In this document: positions 57,101 through 62,779 of the stretch, one piece after another
Position numbering within the stretch: position 1 is the first letter of the stretch
Layout: the number at the start of each line of letters is the position of its first letter
Source: Yponomeuta sedellus
Taxonomy: Eukaryota; Arthropoda; Insecta; Lepidoptera; Yponomeutidae
Length of the DNA: 64,000 bases
Reading direction: 5' to 3'
Assembly (NCBI GenBank): GCA_934045075.1
Contig: OW203751.1
Location: 8,999,321 to 9,063,320 of the forward strand
Translations under genes and position numbers: made by a program
The notes under the pieces: model-generated
What the model saw: the letters and a program-made list of their open reading frames with translations, nothing else
What the model was told of the DNA's origin: nothing
The model's database searches: none

Positions 57101-60100
57101 CAATAATTGTAAAAGTATTTCTAGTTTTTCCATAAATAGTGACAGATTGTTTGCTTTTGGTACTCTATATATACAAGCAATCAATGTGTCACAACTTATC
57201 AAATCAATGGCACAGCACTCAAATACATTGCTTATTGAGAGCTTTTTTACGTCTGTTAGTTCGTTACATTTCAGACCGTTTTTGACCAAAATGCATGATC
57301 CACCTCTCTTAATATTACCTCTACAGTAACATGAAGCTAAATAAAAGTTTGGAATTACGAGAAATTGAGTACAGTCGTTCATCATAAAGTGTTCCGTTAA
57401 ACATATTACCTCTACATTAATGTTTTTGTCTAATAACTCCTCTACGCAAACTGTAAGAGCATCGCTTTTATTTAAAAGTCCCGCAATATTTTGATGCAGT
57501 ACCCATAGCCATTTATCACAGAAAAAACTTATCGCTGTCGTGTTTATTTCCATTAGGTTCAGATGTAGAGCGGCTTGTTGCTTGGGGCAGTGGAGGGTAT
57601 TCGTTTATCTCTTCGATGTGTTGCTGCACAAAATAACCCGTGACTGTAGATATCTTCCAATGTACGTTATCAAGATGAGACTAATTTATGGTTGTATAGT
57701 TAGCTTTTTATATATCTAAATGAATGGATGTTTGTTACTCAATCAGCCAGAACGGCTAAACAGACCTTACTTCAATTTGGCACCGACAAAGATTTATAGA
57801 CTATTATTTCTATGTATCTTTTTACTTTTTGTACTCAAAAAAACACATCGATATTTCAAAGAGACTGAATAGCTAGTATCAAAATATGTGTCTAATACAT
57901 TAACAGTCCCAAACCGAAAGGTTTGTCTATCTACATCCAGCAGTGGACGATGGGAAATAGATTGGACACTCACCAGTCCCCAGCATAGCCAGCTCAGCAG
58001 CCCCGACGCCCAATCCTGGGGCGGAGACGTCTCCGGCTATTGGGTACAGTTTGGCAAGTCGTTCCGGCCAGCGTGCGCGTATGCGGTCGAAAACCTGTTG
58101 AGGAAATGCTGGGTAAGTTTTTTTAGCAACAATAAAATTGTGACCCTTGAAAACTGATCTTCATCTTTCAGTTCTATCCATCCCAAGGTTGTCTGGAAGA
58201 GATCGCTTTTGGCGATAAGACCGCCAGTTGTATACGCCAATACTTTATGTAAGTCTTTTTAAATATTTTGTTTTCTGGTGTGTACAATAAAGAGATCTAA
58301 TCTAATCTAGTAATGAGATGATTTAACAGCGTCCAGTGACACCATCACTCACACCAGATGGTTGGAGGGACCACTCGGTCGCTACCATGTCTGACCCATC
58401 GTTTTATCAACAACAACATACGAAATTTGCACAGAAAGTACTCAAAATAATGAAGAATTCCATATTTCTCTCCTGTACCTACTAGCACCTGCGAGATAGA
58501 GAGCTATGACACTTTTCTTTGTCCCTGTCTTCTTTACCCTGCAAAACCTTGTCGTAAGTTCGTGTCTCCGTCCATGATTATACATTATTTATTGTTTTGA
58601 ATGTAAATTTGTATCATCATAATCAGCCCTTCGACGCCCACTGCAGCCATCAATGGGGATTTTCAATGGGGATTAATGGAATAACCCAGGAGAGGAGTTG
58701 ACCTCCCTCATGGTTTTCCAAGCTTCTTGGTCTTGGACAGTCTGCATCCCACGACTCCCAGCTACCTTAAGTATGTAGTCACACCATCTGGTGGGGGACT
58801 GCCCACTTATCGTATAATCTCACCATATTCTTCAGCAATTCCTTGTAACGCTGTTCCACAGTCAGCCCTCTCTTGGGCCTCATCAAAATGTAAATGGTGT
58901 CGATGCCCGGACAACTCCTCAGTAGTTTCTCCAGGAGAGCCTTTCCGACGAAGCCTGTTAAGAATAAATTAGGTGAGTTTAACGTTTACAAGGTGCATTT
59001 CCATGTTCGTGATATTCTTGCCTGGTTACTACTGTACGATAGTACAGGGTATCCTAGTTTGGGATCAGGACAAGGGATTGTTTTATGTGATAATTATTTT
59101 ACCAAAATATAAACTAAGGTTGAGCTGGACATTGGAGTTGATTATTTATTTTCATGGATATACCGAGTGCCGATACTAATCTCAGATCTAGACAAAGTTA
59201 GAATACAGGCGAAGATACATATGTCGAGCAGTTTTTTCCTGCATGAAAGCGTCTATCTGGATTATTCACCTTCTAACACGGCTTTTCATCAACGTCATTA
59301 TCATCATCGTCATTAGCTTACCGCTGCCCACTGATAGCTGCAAAAGTTTTCCACCAAAACCCATCTCTCACTATCCTTTGAGATCTGCATCCACGGACTT
59401 TCTTCCGACTCAACAATATCGTCAGACCAAGAGGCTGCTGGTCTGCCCACTGACCGTCGTCCTGCTCTGTCTGTGACCTCTCGAATGAGAGCAATTGTAT
59501 GGAACCGGGCGTTACTTTGCGGAAATCTATAATAGCATTAAAATGTGAAAATTACTTTGCTTAATTCCGCCAAAAATCCCACAAGCGCCATCCGGTTACC
59601 TGGTTAATTCACCGCCCTCCCTCCCCCTTTTCAATATACGAACGAACACACAACCACCGACAACAATACTTGTGTGAGAAAATACGCGACGCGTTTCGCC
59701 TCTAACACGAGGCATCCTCAGGCTCACAAGTGCAAGTGACTTTACTTTTACTTTGACTTTTACTTGCACTTGTGAGCCTGAGGATGCCTCGTGTTAGAGG
59801 CGAAACGCGTCGCGTATTTTCTCACACAAGTATTGTTGTCGGTGGTGGTGTGTTCGTATCTTGCTTCCCTGAAAAAGTGGGAAGGAGGGCGGTGCATTAA
59901 CTAGGTAACCTTGGTGCTTGTGGGATTTTTGGCGGAATTTAGCAAAGTAATTTTCACATTTTGATGAGAGCAATTTCTTTGTAGTCTATTTTTCAACACT
60001 TACCAGTGCCTCCAGTAACCAATATAACTGCTCCATCGTAGAATCCAGCTATGGAGTCTGGCTTTTCTCTGTCAGTGGTTGGGTTGTCAGTGTTTTTTAG

Positions 60101-60941
60101 GAGCTCCCGGTTTGGAGTTGCTGGGTCGTTGCCGTTGAGACCGTCCTCGATGTAAGGGGTGCTGAGGGCAGTTAGATTAGACAGGCTGTGATTAATGAGT
60201 CTTGACGAAGCGAAAGGGTTCATGATGATCATAGCAAGGGAAAAGTCCTGCCGAGACAGGCGAGGGTCAATGTATGCATGTGAGTAGATTAGATGGATTT
60301 TTTTGATAAAAAGGATGTGGGATGGAGACCACGAACTGGAAAATGCAGCGTGGGATGCTGAGTGATTTGAGGCCAATTGTTGGGGGCGGCTGGAGGAGTA
60401 TAGCCAAAGAAAGGGGGGGGGGCATTTCTACAGTAATTTAAGCACTAGATCCGGCTTCCAACATCCGATGTCTCTTCACTATCCGACAATCTCCATTTGG
60501 CATAAGATTATTTATTGACGGACCGAATCCGAGATGCGTACGAGAGCGGGGCGTGGCTGGGGCGACAGGCATCCAGTTTAGTTCTGTTCTGTGTAGCAGC
60601 GCATGCTTGCGTCATGTTACCCCACGAGTAGAAAATAACCATGTTTATGAGACAGCTTGGATTTACCCTCTGAACTTCTTGGATTTAGATCAGAGACCGG
60701 TCTAGTGCGTACGCAATGTTCGAATTAGGTCCGAGGTTTCTAGACCCGTATTTTCACGGATCGACGCGATTCGAAGCCTCGGTAGTGGTGCGAAACCGCT
60801 CTCTAACAACAGAAATTGACATTCAATAGAAAGACTCTGAATTTATTCTTTAAATTGAAATACATGTTCGGTTTCATTTGATGGCACTTACTTGAACGCG
60901 TCCATATTTTCGCTGCCTAAGGTCTTCGTGTCTTTCTCCAT
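32965..60941 (-). CDS. Fatty acyl-CoA reductase (gene 2)
   Basis: Same reaction as gene 1, from a separate gene. Twelve coding exons (minus order): 60941-60892, 60161-60004, 58954-58824, 58094-57974, 54055-53931, 53495-53343, 45322-45223, 40809-40750, 38654-38522, 37865-37758, 34804-34673, 33169-32965. All introns are GT-AG and phases agree, giving 491 residues. Motifs: [19 protein letters not shown] (NADPH site, TGGTGFVG), [46 protein letters not shown] (catalytic YxxxK), [24 protein letters not shown], then a FAR_C-like domain ([24 protein letters not shown]). The start was chosen as the only in-frame Met preceding the first donor with a plausible 5' leader. The C-terminus is short for the family: the TAA at 32967-32965 overlaps donor sequence AG/GTAAGA, so a further exon may exist. 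Confidence 0.92.
33175..33525. other. Intronic sequence with a TG-rich stretch
   Basis: 33395-33478 is a degenerate (TG)n run. Otherwise no gene or named repeat. Confidence 0.5.
33526..33860 (-). mobile_element. 5S-SINE, subfamily B
   Basis: Antisense with tail CATCAACCCATTATGTCCCC at 33528 and a diverged 5S head complement near 33800-33830 ending GGCAGCCGGGGCCACG. Confidence 0.7.
33880..34075 (+). pseudogene. LINE C-terminal scrap with AAT tail
   Basis: A frame reads [20 protein letters not shown], then K-TKNNQVQ and a stop. This is the usual C-terminal motif of LINE reverse transcriptases (SVN-FKNRLD). An (AAT)n tail follows at 34040-34065. 34075-34490 has nothing recognised. Confidence 0.6.
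34673..34804 (-). CDS. FAR gene 2 exon 11
   Basis: Encodes [40 protein letters not shown] and RKA between CTTCGCAG and GTGAGT. It aligns with WYPGGSMKHSRFLHN of gene 1. Confidence 0.92.
34853..35045 (-). mobile_element. RTE-like LINE 3' part
   Basis: Antisense of 20430-20610: the complement encodes [21 protein letters not shown] residues and [15 protein letters not shown] with stops. It lies just 48 bases after (plus coordinates) FAR exon 34673-34804. Confidence 0.7.
35065..35252. repeat. Dispersed repeat, second copy of 16715-16900
   Basis: TGACCCAGCGAACTTCGTAC, TCCGTAAGAACCATCCACGT and ATCGGTTCAGCTGATCTCGA. Class not determined. Confidence 0.5.
35310..35770 (-). pseudogene. LINE C-terminal remnant and 3' UTR
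   Basis: An open frame (35763-35545) encodes [40 protein letters not shown] and [14 protein letters not shown]. It is the longer homologue of 24140-24560. No polymerase core. Confidence 0.75.
35925..36240. repeat. TG-rich tract then (ACAT)n microsatellite, ~50 repeats
   Basis: 35930-36005 is degenerate (TG)n. 36030-36228 is pure ACAT tetranucleotide, then (CT)n. Long Met/Tyr/Cys/Val frames are artefacts. Confidence 0.95.
36335..36535 (-). mobile_element. 5S-SINE B, head-truncated
   Basis: Antisense tail and body (CATACTCCACCACGGGGGCC, AGTCAGAAGTTTTCAAGCCG) ending at CATCTATCGACG. Confidence 0.65.
36637..36880 (+). mobile_element. tRNA-derived SINE (type 2)
   Basis: GGCCTCGGTGGCGCAGCGGT with box A, box B GGTTCAATCCC (one change), and the shared body and end TGTCCATGAAT. 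36890-37450 beyond it has no recognised gene. Confidence 0.75.
37450..37610. mobile_element. Unclassified retroelement 3' end, copy 2
   Basis: Inverse of 31340-31480: GACTTGAGAAAAGATGGTCA, GGCAGCGGCTTACATTTTAT and TACATTGACATTCAGC. Confidence 0.5.
37758..37865 (-). CDS. FAR gene 2 exon 10
   Basis: Encodes [20 protein letters not shown] and [15 protein letters not shown] between CTCGCAG and GTAAGT. VYNVTSG-x-x-NP is typical of the family. Confidence 0.92.
37912..38287 (-). mobile_element. RTE tail scrap and 5S-SINE A
   Basis: 37912-37960 is a sense RTE tail (GACTACATAATATAGCCTGA plus GAAGAAG). 37965-38287 is an antisense 5S-A copy with head complement near 38212-38240 and an internal deletion. 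Confidence 0.65.
38522..38654 (-). CDS. FAR gene 2 exon 9
   Basis: Encodes [40 protein letters not shown] and GVD between TCCCTCAG and GTGAGT. Confidence 0.92.
38755..38980. repeat. tRNA-SINE scrap followed by an inverted/direct repeat block
   Basis: 38758-38812 is an antisense tRNA SINE end. 38820-38975 contains two direct copies of AGAGACTCTGGGGCCATG and a hairpin (about 38898-38968) with arm ACCCGAAAGCCACAAATATA, perfect over 20 bp and about 25 of 28 overall, loop 12 nt. Confidence 0.65.
39130..39300 (-). mobile_element. Unclassified LINE-like tail
   Basis: CTTCTTCTTTTCGGGCCAGC, TACCCAATAGTTGGGCACTG and CAACTCCTTCAGAGTGCAGG resemble an antisense 3' end with a GAAGAAG tail. No coding core. 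Confidence 0.35.
39590..40147 (+). pseudogene. LINE reverse-transcriptase C-terminal region, frameshifted
   Basis: Frame 1: [20 protein letters not shown], then [40 protein letters not shown] and [16 protein letters not shown]. After a frameshift near 39880: [20 protein letters not shown] and [19 protein letters not shown]. After another shift: [20 protein letters not shown], then a stop. The YGCESWT...[12 protein letters not shown] pattern is typical of insect non-LTR RT C-termini. 40150-40740 has no gene; 40540-40690 is rich in TGATAGTG/CACTATCA inverted words. Confidence 0.75.
40750..40809 (-). CDS. FAR gene 2 exon 8 ([11 protein letters not shown])
   Basis: A 60-base exon encoding [19 protein letters not shown] between TTTTCAG and GTAAGC. 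Confidence 0.9.
40985..41420 (-). mobile_element. SINE tail scrap and near full-length 5S-SINE A
   Basis: 40993-41040 is the type-5 SINE end (GCTGTATAAATCATCTCATT). 41060-41412 is an antisense 5S-A with tail at 41060 and head complement near 41335-41360. A short extra segment lies near the head. Confidence 0.75.
41703..42183 (-). mobile_element. Fold-back tRNA SINE, longer (dimer) form with near-identical duplication
   Basis: On the minus strand: 5' inverted half (42183-42133), sense module (42130-42090), A-rich tail and GATATC junction, second leader and sense tRNA module (about 41870-41770), and A-rich tail at 41703. Flanks TTCATTCTAATTTTAC (41687-41702) and TTTATTCTACTTTTAC (42184-42199) agree at 14 of 16. 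Confidence 0.75.
42512..42710 (+). mobile_element. tRNA-derived SINE (type 3)
   Basis: CTCTGTGGCGTAGCGGTAGC has box A, GGTTCGAGTCC box B. The body CTTGGATGTTTACATGTTTG leads to CAGGGTATCCTAGTGTGGG. Confidence 0.7.
42951..43341 (+). mobile_element. Fold-back tRNA SINE with target-site duplication
   Basis: Antisense tRNA half (42960-43050), leader (43070-43195), sense half (43199-43275), and A-rich tail ATTAAAAATAAAAATAGT. Flanks TAATAATTAGTTAA and TAATATTTAGTTAA agree at 13 of 14. Confidence 0.8.
43540..43790 (-). mobile_element. tRNA SINE leader plus adjacent unit tail
   Basis: On the minus strand: tail of one unit (43790-43735), GATATCATTCCGATGTAAAA junction, leader, then the start of a tRNA module to 43540. 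This is a junction between tandem units. Confidence 0.65.
43800..44255. other. No gene or named repeat recognised
   Basis: Mixed-composition intron sequence; a CCCGGGCTTGGTATTCGG segment near 44030 stands out only by GC content. Confidence 0.35.
44262..45212. repeat. ~475-bp direct duplication including 5S-SINE tails
   Basis: Two consecutive blocks (about 44262-44725 and 44745-45212) each contain ATTTCTTCCAGCAAACCAAC-like sequence, GACAATTTCAATTGCAAGTA, a (CT)n/GAGAGAAGG segment and a sense 5S-A tail. The second block ends about 10 bases from the donor of FAR gene 2 exon 7. Confidence 0.65.
45223..45322 (-). CDS. FAR gene 2 exon 7 (YTLTK catalytic motif)
   Basis: Encodes [20 protein letters not shown] and [13 protein letters not shown] between TTCCTCAG and GTGAGT. 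A 5S-SINE tail ends within about 15 bases of this donor. The preceding intron (45323-53342) holds the intact LINE. Confidence 0.93.
45640..45800 (-). mobile_element. RTE-like 3' fragment
   Basis: Antisense: ACTTGTCCACTGCTGGGCAT, CCCTCCCCTAATGAGTGCC, then TTTTTCGCAGATCGTTATCC. Confidence 0.65.
45835..46215 (+). mobile_element. tRNA SINE unit with a 5' inverted scrap
   Basis: 45837-45875 is an inverted outer end (ACCTATTTAGAGGCTAAAAA). 45890-45925 is an inverted leader piece. 45932-46212 is a full sense leader, tRNA module and A-rich tail. This is a fold-back copy with most of the inverted tRNA half deleted. Confidence 0.7.
46240..46640. mobile_element. RTE tail and two LINE 3' fragments
   Basis: 46243-46318 sense RTE tail (TAGGGGAGGGCTATGTCCAG). 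46395-46510 sense copy of the 24150/35320 LINE end. 46555-46640 antisense CR1/Jockey-like end with (GATAA)n. Confidence 0.6.
46645..47590. other. Sequence without recognised gene; probable decayed LINE 3' end at 47370-47590
   Basis: 47375-47590 contains TTTCGTCCACAAGGCC, GCAGCATTACCGCGCTGCAC and GAGACGACGCCCTACC, which look like a LINE 3' coding end but do not translate cleanly. The rest shows nothing. Confidence 0.3.
47594..47650. repeat. Perfect 24-bp hairpin, 9-nt loop
   Basis: GGAAACTATTGGACTTTGGG plus GTGC, loop TCTTCCTGG, then the exact reverse complement. Exact pairing over 24 bp suggests a recent inverted duplication or a hairpin RNA. Confidence 0.8.
48206..51211 (-). CDS. LINE ORF2: apurinic-like endonuclease and reverse transcriptase
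   Basis: 1001 residues from the first Met; the conserved part starts at Met 20 ([16 protein letters not shown]), so that may be the true start. Endonuclease: [44 protein letters not shown]. Reverse transcriptase: [73 protein letters not shown], and LLYADD (about residue 720, catalytic Asp pair). The C-terminus has [14 protein letters not shown] and VQRKFLR. No stop or frameshift in the catalytic domains, so the element could be functional. Confidence 0.93.
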   Translation of the reverse strand: MTCFACHFLMTKLNFQQIVMDKELTFYYQNCRGLRTKLHTLYTNILSECYDIIVLTETWLIPSIGDNEFIDSRYNVHRCDRDRLASGRSDGGGVLVAVRRGVNVARCWLSPAPVPADSAAGTGEGDAFSQLKMPPIVDYVLLKLSSSSKNSKSHIIAAMYVPPGQSFQTYNLLLSSIETEVMSDDIDQFYLLGDFNVPTLDWTNNGFVCRPLLLDSSNLTDKYICQFLYITQSNQFNYVKNNNDRILDYFITNNSECVCEPSLYPLVPPDIHHPPVLFNVRFETNYDRLPQKSTPKYRFTEAKYEFINKDIRNIDWLALLSDLSAESALDTFYENIYIIIKNHVPCRPHTNSDFPVWFTRPLIHIFKNKNKYWIKWKKYKNISDYELFTIFRDRFKRLSKECFTHYINSIEDGLKQDVKIFWSYIQTKRSKTGVPRSVVFKDKKSSEPEGVCNLFSDFFSSVYEPSNINSFNPETIPADSSIVHLSDVTLTQDSVIKVLKTLDIAKGSGPDGIPPFFLKHTADTIYSPLFVIYNKCLSEGIVPRVWKAANITPVHKSGSVNNVEHYRPISLLSTLCKVFERLVHNAIYPSLHTIIIPEQHGFVKQRSTVTNLMLFTNFLFQSMDRRIQVDSVYTDFCKAFDKVDHLLLLQKIAFNGIRGNLLRWFQSYVTNRTQKVVINGFASASSCVTSGVPQGSILGPLLFILFLNDISICFKHSKFLLYADDLKVYKTITSVDDCNDLQQDLDRFSSYCVSNKLKLSLTKCKSITFSKKTNLIHHTYTLLGTPLDSVAKIKDLGILLDSKLHLDTHINNITNKAFQMYGFIMRTCTHFRRPSTFIHLYCSLIRSQLEYASIIWNPYYDKYSDQIESVQRKFLRSVNFKCCRSKCSYVKCLSKFSMNSLKNRRILLDEIFLYKLCHNAFDCSKLVNQIFFKIPSKSKRIQESYPHYLFMTDPCRTNAGERAPLNRIVKSYNTYLNNLDIFSLSLPTFRALAMECFEMEL
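51631..52572 (-). CDS. LINE ORF1 protein, coiled coil plus FP-like C-terminal domain
   Basis: 313 residues. Residues about 70-165 are heptad-rich ([55 protein letters not shown]), predicted coiled coil for oligomerisation. Residues about 165-300 ([54 protein letters not shown]) resemble the FP25K-like domain found in ORF1 proteins of many insect LINEs, expected to bind RNA. No zinc knuckles are seen. The frame is complete from Met to stop. Confidence 0.8.
   Translation of the reverse strand: MINMNVTFCAGERSATPENVSGSSDRQANDPSSLHHATDASANNSLDLLSPPNFVTTRNRLNDEVTNKSEFKQFEEKVLMMLTRHDEKMAIMLKEFGDLKASVQFMSDNYEALRKEISSVQSNVKTMEAKLQKYEQNDKLIMELHAKIETMEQRARQCNIEIGNLPEKRGEQLSETVQHIGEVIKHPIPASTIVSVHRVPHANAKSAHPKNVIVKFNSQIARDNVLAAYRLAKGVTSEELHIPGQSRKIYMNEHLTLHNKEIFRAARQAVRANQYKYIWTKHGTVLVRQSDTTPAFPVRSIDDVSKIKIVGAE
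52824..53160 (+). mobile_element. 5S-SINE, subfamily B
   Basis: GCGATCACGAAGGTTAAAAC, GGGCGCGTTCAGTGCATGGG, body and ATGATGATGATGAC tail. The 5' end overlaps a duplicated GATCTTAAGCGATC near 52828-52850. Confidence 0.75.
53183..53300 (-). mobile_element. RTE-like tail fragment
   Basis: CTTCTTCTTCAGACTATATG, GTCCACTGCTGGACATAACC and CAGCTTGCCGCATCCAGCA. It lies 43 bases from the gene 2 donor at 53343. Confidence 0.65.
53343..53495 (-). CDS. FAR gene 2 exon 6 ([10 protein letters not shown])
   Basis: Encodes [40 protein letters not shown] and [11 protein letters not shown] between CCGTCAG and GTAACT. Confidence 0.93.
53931..54055 (-). CDS. FAR gene 2 exon 5 (FHSAATVRF)
   Basis: Encodes [20 protein letters not shown] and then [20 protein letters not shown]. 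Acceptor CTCTGTAG, donor AAG/GTATTG. The preceding intron contains the frameshifted LINE. Confidence 0.92.
54663..55445 (-). pseudogene. LINE RT, C-terminal part after the frameshift
   Basis: Continues in another frame: [98 protein letters not shown] and [19 protein letters not shown]. Joined to the upstream part by a single indel, it completes the RT. Confidence 0.85.
55415..57553 (-). pseudogene. LINE endonuclease/RT, N-terminal and catalytic part
   Basis: 712 residues: endonuclease motifs [62 protein letters not shown] motifs [105 protein letters not shown], and SLFADDSTF with the catalytic Asp pair. It ends early because of a frameshift near 55440. Confidence 0.85.
57974..58094 (-). CDS. 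FAR gene 2 exon 4 ([13 protein letters not shown])
   Basis: Encodes [20 protein letters not shown], then [20 protein letters not shown] between CTCAACAG and GTGAGT. GD-x-x-x-PGLG is a conserved FAR segment. Confidence 0.92.
58165..58310 (+). mobile_element. LINE 3' end (CR1/Jockey-like)
   Basis: CAAGGTTGTCTGGAAGAGAT, GGCGATAAGACCGCCAGTTG and GGTGTGTACAATAAAGAG with a (TCTAA)n tail. It begins about 70 bases from gene 2 exon 4. Confidence 0.7.
58312..58395 (-). repeat. SINE type-5 tail scrap
   Basis: TGAGATGATTTAACAGCGTC and CACTCACACCAGATGGTTGG match 1340-1395. Confidence 0.5.
58612..58800 (-). mobile_element. Unclassified retroelement 3' fragment
   Basis: GACGCCCACTGCAGCCATCA, GGAGAGGAGTTGACCTCCCT and CATCTGGTGGGGGACTGCCC. 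No coding core; ends 24 bases from gene 2 exon 3. Confidence 0.4.
58824..58954 (-). CDS. FAR gene 2 exon 3 ([11 protein letters not shown])
   Basis: Encodes [40 protein letters not shown] and KNM between TTAACAG and GTGAGA. Confidence 0.92.
58990..59500. repeat. SINE type-3 tail and a second LINE-like tail
   Basis: 59000-59110 matches the type-3 SINE end (GGTTACTACTGTACG, AGGGTATCCTAGTTTGGG). 59290-59480 (CATTATCATCATCGTCATTA, GACCAAGAGGCTGCTGGTC) looks like an antisense LINE 3' end. Confidence 0.45.
59536..59966. mobile_element. ~430-bp fold-back element
   Basis: An inverted repeat centred near 59750 with a 24-nt spacer (59738-59761). The inner ~100 bp arms (ACGCGTTTCGCCTCTAACAC, GAGGCATCCTCAGGCTCACA and complements) are almost perfect. 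The outer arms (ATGTGAAAATTACTTTGC, ATTCCGCCAAAAATCCCACA and complements) are diverged and differ by small gaps. Non-coding; transposon class not assigned. Confidence 0.85.
60004..60161 (-). CDS. FAR gene 2 exon 2 (VTGGTG)
   Basis: Encodes [20 protein letters not shown], then [19 protein letters not shown] and TGGT. Acceptor TGCCCTCAG, donor G/GTAAGT. The intron interrupts the nucleotide-binding glycine motif. Confidence 0.88.
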
Positions 60942-61004
60942 GTTGAAGGTGCGATAGGTGTTTGCGATTTTCAAATGTTTGACTCTTTTTCACGTTGTTA
61001 GTAC
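60892..61004 (-). CDS. FAR gene 2 exon 1 (start codon, partial 5' leader)
   Basis: ATG at 60941-60939 begins [16 protein letters not shown], ending AA/GTAAGT. Upstream, TTCCTCAG at about 61012-61005 is a plausible acceptor, suggesting 60942-61004 is 5' UTR spliced from an earlier non-coding exon. That boundary is inferred. Confidence 0.75.
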
Positions 61005-61064
61005 CTGAGGAAGATAGAGTTCAATTAGAAGAAGCCATTTTTGAAGAACTGAAATGACTGACAA

Positions 61065-61545
61065 AGCCAAGGGGCAAAGTCCGCGTTGGTGGAGGATTGC
61101 AAGACAGTGGCGGGCCTTACTGCCAGAAGTCATCCAGCAGCCCATAAGACCTCTGACTGAAGAAAGGCGACTAAGGGACACAAACCGGGGGGTGGGCATG
61201 CCCAGCGTGGGGATTATGGCCATTACCCCCCAATAATGGCACAACCTTGCGCTATGGCGCTCATTAGGGGAGGGCTATGTCCAGCAGTGGACTAATATAG
61301 CCTGAAGAAAAAGAAGACGAAGACCTCTGACATGGCTCAACGACTGCCATTACATGACAGCCGGCACCGACGGCTTAGCGTGCCTTGCAAAGCAGAGAAG
61401 CGCTAGGTAAAAATGCCACTAGCTGTAGTCACGAGACGGTCACCATCCAGCACCTGACGGCGCTTGTGGTTGCTTAACACAATTGATTGTTTCCAATCAC
61501 TCGGCTGAACTAGGCCATTAAGCCGAACGATTTCACTACATAATA
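61065..61545 (-). mobile_element. 5S-SINE A interrupted by an RTE-like tail
   Basis: 61067-61157 and 61320-61545 are the two parts of one antisense 5S-A. The insertion 61158-61319 is flanked by AAGACCTCTGAC duplicated at 61146-61157 and 61320-61331. Confidence 0.85.
61158..61319 (+). mobile_element. RTE-like 3' element nested in a 5S SINE
   Basis: AGGCGACTAAGGGACACAAA, GGGGATTATGGCCATTACCC and TAGGGGAGGGCTATGTCCAG with a GAAGAAAAAGAAG tail. The 12-bp duplication of SINE sequence shows it is the younger insertion. Confidence 0.85.
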
Positions 61546-61559
61546 ATAATAAAAAAACT

Positions 61560-61880
61560 TTAAAAACCTATTTAGAGGCTAAAAATTTCACCCATGCCGG
61601 GATTCGAACCCGCAACCTCTGGCTATCCGTGCCAGCGCTCTACCAATTGAGCCAATGGGCAATTCACCGGCATCAGTGAAATTTAGAACCTCTTTACACT
61701 ATTCTCTGTATTACGTACAGAGTACAGAGGTGAGTTGCCCATTGGCTCAATTGGTAGAGCGCTGGCACGTATAGTCAGAGGTTGTGGGTTCGAGTCCCGA
61801 CATGGGTGAAATTTTTAGCCTCTAAATAGGTTTTTAAATTTTTCCTTAGCACGGGTTAGTGCATTAAAAATAAAAATAGT
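61560..61880 (+). mobile_element. Fold-back tRNA SINE with perfect 14-bp duplication
   Basis: Antisense tRNA half (61567-61665), inverted leader to the apex CTGTATTACGTACAG (61707-61721), sense half (61738-61815), A-rich tail ATTAAAAATAAAAATAGT. The flanks ATAATAAAAAAACT at 61546-61559 and 61881-61894 are identical. Confidence 0.88.
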
Positions 61881-61894
61881 ATAATAAAAAAACT

Positions 61895-62420
61895 ACACTA
61901 TTATCTTATACCAAGTATTTTCTTTAATCTTTACACTTCAGCCTGAACTTTGAGTGCCGAAAACCGGTACAGAATGAATGCGCACGAGAAACGGGAGGTA
62001 AGTTTATATTATATACTCGAGTCTGTACCCTGATTGCAAAAAACAGTAATAAACTTAATGATTTACGAAATTCAATAAATCAATAAAGAAGATTTTAGCG
62101 GACGAGAAACGGGGGGTAAGTGGTATACACCCTAGCCCGACCTACCTCGAGTGCAGAAAGCAAGCAATGATTCACGAATGATTCATTCAACCGTAAATCA
62201 ACACACATAAATCATTTATATAATGCCCGGCGTATACCTTGAACAAAGGCCTTTGACTTCCGAAGGCTGTTATTCCTGTGTCATTGACGGAATAATTCTT
62301 CGTATTTTGTTTAGTCAAATTAACAAATAATAAATAAAATCTTTGATCTGAAAGTTACTACCTACCCAACTGCCTACACACCAATGCATGATGTCTTTGT
62401 ACATACAAAGGCATCAGTGG
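61895..62420. other. No gene recognised
   Basis: Two similar blocks (GAGAAACGGGAGGTAAGT near 61990 and GAGAAACGGGGGGTAAGT near 62104, about 115 bp apart) form a weak direct repeat. Otherwise nothing. Confidence 0.4.
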
Positions 62421-62424
62421 GGAC

Positions 62425-62760
62425 ATCCCCACTGGTGGGGCACGGGTCTTATCCTGCATCATAAGAAGTGTAGGCCATACTCTACCACGGTTGATGGAGG
62501 ATTGTAAGACAGTGGCGAGCCTTACTGCCAGAAGTTATCGAGCCGCCCATAAGATTTCTGACATGACTTAACGACTGCCATTACATGACCAACGGCTTGA
62601 CGTACCTTGCGAAGCACGGAAGCGCTCGGAAAAAATGCCGCTAGCGACAGTCACGAGATGGTCATCCATCCTGCACCCGACCGCGCCTGTTATTGCTTAA
62701 CACTAGTGATTGATTTCAATCATTTGGGTCTACTAGGCCACGAGCGCTTCAAGGAATATT
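62425..62760 (-). mobile_element. 5S-SINE A, near full length, diverged
   Basis: Antisense with tail ATCCCCACTGGTGGGGCACG near 62425 and head complement GACCGCGCCTGTTATTGCTT near 62680; ends CACGAGCGCTTC. Confidence 0.7.
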
Positions 62761-62779
62761 TAAAATTAATTAAAATAAT

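Larger units (their letters stand above)
54300..57600 (-). mobile_element. LINE with one frameshift, sense to gene 2
   Basis: Endonuclease/RT coding frames 57553-55415 and about 55445-54663, an A/T-rich 3' UTR and a terminal (TCTTG)n-type tail at 54303-54322 (minus orientation). No ORF1 lies upstream, so it is 5'-incomplete or a single-ORF type. It is inserted in the gene 2 intron between exons 5 and 4. The tail differs from that of the 47908 LINE. Confidence 0.8.
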
